From the NCBI GenBank assembly GCA_965217605.1, contig CBDCJB010000001.1, positions 434,001 to 498,000 of the forward strand: 64,000 nt of DNA. The letters are read 5' to 3'. This stretch comes from JAYYZW01 sp965217605 (lineage in GTDB: Bacteria > Pseudomonadota > Gammaproteobacteria > Ga0077536). This document shows positions 61,519 to 64,000 of the stretch, in pieces. Position 1 is the first letter of the stretch. Every line of letters begins with the position of its first letter. The notes beneath the pieces were generated by a model. The model ran no database searches. It was not told the origin of the DNA and saw only the letters and a program-made list of their open reading frames with translations. Both the position numbers and the translations under genes were made by a program.

Positions 61519-62133
61519 ATGGCGACCATCAAATTATACGAATTCGAACCGACTCGATCTTCCAAGTGCCGTTGGGCTTTGAAGGAGGCGGGATTGGATT
61601 ATGAGTCCATAGGAAACAGCCCGGAAATAATCGGAAGTGACGAGCTGCGGAACGTTCATCCGCTCGGTAAGCTTCCCGGCGTTATTATCGATGGCAAACC
61701 GCTGTTCGAATCGTCAGCGATCGTTACCGCGATCGCTGACCTTGCCCCCGACCAGAATCTGGTTGCGAAACCCGGTACATGGGAGCGTACGCTTCACGAC
61801 CAATGGACATGCTTCGCGACCACCGAGCTCGAAATGTGGGCATGGAGCGCGATGCTGAACAGCTGGGATTTCTTTTTGCCCGAGGAGCGACGGGTTCCCG
61901 CGATCATTGAACAGACGTCTACCGTGTTTAAACGCGGCGCGAGCGTCCTGGAAAACACCTTGGGCGATACGGATTACATCATGGGCGATCAGTTTTCGGC
62001 GACCGATATCATCGTCAGTTACGCGGCGAATTTGGGCCGCGGCGTGGGGTTTGTTGAGGACATGCCGAAACTCGACGCGTATTTGAATCGAATGCACGAG
62101 CGGGAACACTGCACACTGGCGCAGCCAAACTAG
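61519..62133 (+). CDS. Glutathione S-transferase family protein
   Basis: A 204-residue protein; ATG 61519 chosen because GAGGAG lies ten bases before and it gives the thioredoxin-fold N-terminus (IKLYEFEPTRSSKCRWALKE). Seen: NVHPLGKLPGVIIDGKPLFE and SSAIVTAIAD, the glutathione-binding loop with the cis-Pro and ESSAI motif, then an all-helical C-terminal domain with DYIMGDQFSATDIIV. It conjugates glutathione to electrophiles. It follows the broken MAPEG gene, so both would have served the same TetR-controlled detoxification response. Confidence 0.93.
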   Translation: MATIKLYEFEPTRSSKCRWALKEAGLDYESIGNSPEIIGSDELRNVHPLGKLPGVIIDGKPLFESSAIVTAIADLAPDQNLVAKPGTWERTLHDQWTCFATTELEMWAWSAMLNSWDFFLPEERRVPAIIEQTSTVFKRGASVLENTLGDTDYIMGDQFSATDIIVSYAANLGRGVGFVEDMPKLDAYLNRMHEREHCTLAQPN

Positions 62134-62139
62134 CCCCTT

Positions 62140-63576
62140 TTAGAAGATACGCCGCGGCAGGTAGACCCCGCTCATCAAGCTGTAGCGGAGCTGCGCATCC
62201 GCCGGCTGGTCGACGTGGCCGACGTGTGAGCGGCATGCGGTCGGCCGCAGTCCGTTGTCGGTGAAGAACGCCGCGTAGTCGCGCAGGCTCTCGCATATAA
62301 AGACGGCGTAAACCGGCGTGTGGTGGATCACCTCGCCGACCTCGAGGATGTCGACGGCGCGCGCCCCCGTATCATCGCGCTCCATGATGCGTCGCAGGTC
62401 TTCGAAGAGGTCGCGCGTGCGATCGCGTTCGAACCAGGTCAGCACGATCTCGTAGGGCCGATTTTCGAAACGCTGGAAGATACGGTCGTACCCCCGGTTC
62501 ACGGCAAAACGGTCCTTGAGCGTCGCGCGAACCTCGACGTGGCTCACACCGAAGGAGTCGTCGTGGATGGCGTGGAAGAAGCGGCCCAAGGATTCATCGT
62601 CGATGCACGAGACGCGAAAGAAGAAGTCGAATTCACCATAGATCTTCGCGGCAACACAGAGCGTGAGTTCACTGTCGAGGCGGTTCCCGTCGGTTGTGTC
62701 GCGGAGCTTCTCGACGACGTGCTCGATGTAGTTGTCCTGTTGACGATCGAGCGAAATACTCGCGAGTATCACGGCGTGGTGGTCTTGGCGGACCTTGATC
62801 GTCAGGCGTTGCGGTTCGCCGCGGGCCATCAGGTGCTCGGGGCCCTCGAAGCTCAACAGGTAAACACTCTGTGCGCTGGCGATCCCCTTGAGCCGCGCGA
62901 TTTCGCGCGCGTCAGTGAACCAATAGTCGATCGAGCCGAGTTGATATGCCTCCGCAATCCCACGTAGCGGGCCGGCGGATCGCGCGCCCACGTGCCGCGC
63001 GACGTGGGCGCGGTCGAGTAGGGTTCGCGTATTCTCCGCCGTGGTCGCGGTAGAACGCGCCAGCAGGGCCGCGGCGAACGCTTCGGTCGCCAGCACCTGG
63101 AGACGCCATGAGACGGGGGCCAGCCGAAATGCCAGGTCGATATCTTCGCCGACCAGCTCCTCGGCATGGAGGTCACCGGTCTCGCGGCGTCCATAGCGGT
63201 ACGCATCGTAGCTTTGCAGTAGGAGCTTGGTTCGAAGCCGGAATGCCTTGCCCGAAGCCAGCGGGATCGGCGGGAGCTGCTCGAAAGCGTCCACGATATC
63301 GCGCGCCGCGCTCAGGCAACCTTCGAGGGCCGCGTCCGCGTTCGCCGACGCTGGAAACTTGACCACGACGGCGTCACCGAGCGAATTCAAGACGATGCCC
63401 TCGACCGGCGCCGCCTTGCGGCAGCGTACCATAACCAGTCCGTTGTGCGCGCGCAGCGCATCGAAGGCCTCCGCCTCTCCAAGCACGAACTTGCTCGCCG
63501 CCGAGCTTTCCATATCGGCGATGAGTAAAAATCCCCGCTCGCGCTCGGGCGTCGCCATCTCGTCGACAGGGGACAC
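62140..63576 (-). CDS. Cyclase-homology domain protein with large C-terminal ligand-type region
   Basis: A 478-residue protein of unfamiliar layout. Residues 1-200 resemble a class III nucleotidyl cyclase: FLLIADMESSAAS (first metal Asp position), LNSLGDAVVVKFPAS (second) and GEDIDLAFRLAP at the place of the usual V-N-x-A-A-R-L, with Asp for Asn, so activity is doubtful. Residues 250-478 form an alpha/beta region with repeated patterns such as DFFFRVSCIDDESLGRFFH and YAVFICESLRDYAAFFTDNG; these recall AsnC/Lrp-type ligand domains but I do not recognise them firmly. No signal peptide or membrane segment. It ends six bases from the GST gene and is four bases from the aldolase. Confidence 0.7.
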   Translation of the reverse strand: MSPVDEMATPERERGFLLIADMESSAASKFVLGEAEAFDALRAHNGLVMVRCRKAAPVEGIVLNSLGDAVVVKFPASANADAALEGCLSAARDIVDAFEQLPPIPLASGKAFRLRTKLLLQSYDAYRYGRRETGDLHAEELVGEDIDLAFRLAPVSWRLQVLATEAFAAALLARSTATTAENTRTLLDRAHVARHVGARSAGPLRGIAEAYQLGSIDYWFTDAREIARLKGIASAQSVYLLSFEGPEHLMARGEPQRLTIKVRQDHHAVILASISLDRQQDNYIEHVVEKLRDTTDGNRLDSELTLCVAAKIYGEFDFFFRVSCIDDESLGRFFHAIHDDSFGVSHVEVRATLKDRFAVNRGYDRIFQRFENRPYEIVLTWFERDRTRDLFEDLRRIMERDDTGARAVDILEVGEVIHHTPVYAVFICESLRDYAAFFTDNGLRPTACRSHVGHVDQPADAQLRYSLMSGVYLPRRIF

Positions 63577-63579
63577 GGG

Positions 63580-64000
63580 TTAGTTTCGGTAGGCCGGCTC
63601 TTCGCGATCGAGGATCCGCCGGAGCGCGGTGAAATGCCGGTCCGACAGCGCGGGCAGCTCGCCCGTCAATTGGTCCGCAGTGTGTTCTTGCACGGCGTCG
63701 TCAATCGTCCGGAGGGTACCGCCCGTGGACCGGGCCAACACCTGAAACATCGCGGCCCGCTCGAGGTAATACAGTACCGTAAACGCTTCGGCCACCGTCG
63801 CGCCGGTCACGACGACGCCATGGCTCGCCATCATCAGCACGCTGTTGTTGCCGATCTTGCGCGCAAGCCGTTCACCTTCGGCCACGTCTAGCGCGAGTCC
63901 GGTATACCCGTCATCGTAGGCAATGCGGCCCTTGAACAGGAGCGCGTTCTGCTCGCACATCGCCAGCTCGCCGTCTTCGAGCAAGGTGAGCGCGGTGGCG
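63580..64000 (-). CDS. Class II aldolase/adducin family protein (5' end outside window)
   Basis: Only the C-terminal part is present, about 140 residues. Seen: DDGYTGLALDVAEGERLARKI, SHGVVVTGATVAEAFTVLYY and LERAAMFQVLA, the pattern of the class II aldolase fold with a metal-ligand His in SHGVV. The true start lies beyond 64000; the ATG at 63984 is internal. Substrate unknown. It is upstream of the cyclase-homology gene on the same strand with a three-base gap, so probably the same operon. Confidence 0.85.
   Translation of the reverse strand, partial: ATALTLLEDGELAMCEQNALLFKGRIAYDDGYTGLALDVAEGERLARKIGNNSVLMMASHGVVVTGATVAEAFTVLYYLERAAMFQVLARSTGGTLRTIDDAVQEHTADQLTGELPALSDRHFTALRRILDREEPAYRN

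Noticed and set aside
1..64000. CRISPR arrays, rRNA, tRNA, prophage or replication origin
   Set aside because: No regularly spaced repeats, no recognisable stable RNA sequence and no phage structural or replication-initiation genes were seen. I could not run a covariance-model search, so a small RNA gene could be missed.

Overview
The window is GC-rich, densely coded DNA that reads as a chromosome segment of a gammaproteobacterium, most likely an uncultured heterotroph. Supporting signs are a VPLPA-type (PEP-CTERM-like) sorting tail, acyl-CoA catabolic operons, LLM-family flavin oxidoreductases, a fused B12-dependent acyl-CoA mutase, REP-like repeats and four unrelated insertion sequences. 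No rRNA, tRNA or CRISPR array was seen, so the taxonomic call is an inference from gene content.

Layout. 1-484: end of a MITE-like repeat, then an RRM RNA-binding protein. 806-7538 (minus): acetone-carboxylase-type operon (alpha, gamma, beta subunits) continuing into a fumarylacetoacetase-fold hydrolase and a methyltransferase. Two LLM oxidoreductases and an MBL-fold hydrolase diverge from it (7702-10665). 10728-13377 (minus): two His-rich outer-membrane beta-barrel proteins and a DUF2946-like protein, probably linked to metal (copper) handling. 13620-14360: exported protein with a VPLPA tail. 14427-19563: two decayed genes, a Tat-exported amidohydrolase with two nonsense codons and a frameshift, and a three-piece cyclase/AAA/TPR signalling protein. 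19569-30992: fatty-acyl/CoA catabolism (LLM, two acyl-CoA dehydrogenases, crotonase, CaiB, HMG-CoA-synthase-like protein with a DUF35-type zinc ribbon, SCP2-type thiolase, MatB-like ligase), then a GT-C-type membrane protein.

30989-33025 holds a HigBA-type toxin-antitoxin operon whose toxin gene is split by an IS10-like element. The element is flanked by a perfect 9-bp target duplication, so the ancestral 112-residue toxin can be rebuilt exactly. 33068-45248 is a second catabolic block: cupin, MaoC hydratase, CitE-like lyase, haloalkane dehalogenase, PanB, TetR, fused isobutyryl-CoA mutase IcmF, BtuF-like protein, DUF1289, PaaG-like isomerase, quinone oxidoreductase and Baeyer-Villiger-type monooxygenase. 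Together with acetone carboxylase, this suggests growth on ketones, branched or halogenated short-chain compounds and their acyl-CoAs.

45329-46656 carries a second MITE copy abutting an IS630-family element. 46678-58122 looks like a surface-glycan modification locus: two SGNH proteins, four methyltransferases (one broken by an IS3-family element), a GT61 and a GT-D glycosyltransferase, a polysaccharide deacetylase and a truncated outer-membrane protein. 58159-62133 is a TetR-controlled detoxification locus (MAPEG protein plus glutathione transferase) in which MAPEG is broken by an IS1380-family element. The window ends with an unusual cyclase-homology fusion protein and a partial class II aldolase.

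The overall theme is versatile ketone/acyl-CoA catabolism plus surface-glycan genes in a genome undergoing active IS-driven gene loss: three genes are cut by three different IS families and two more have decayed by point mutation or indel.
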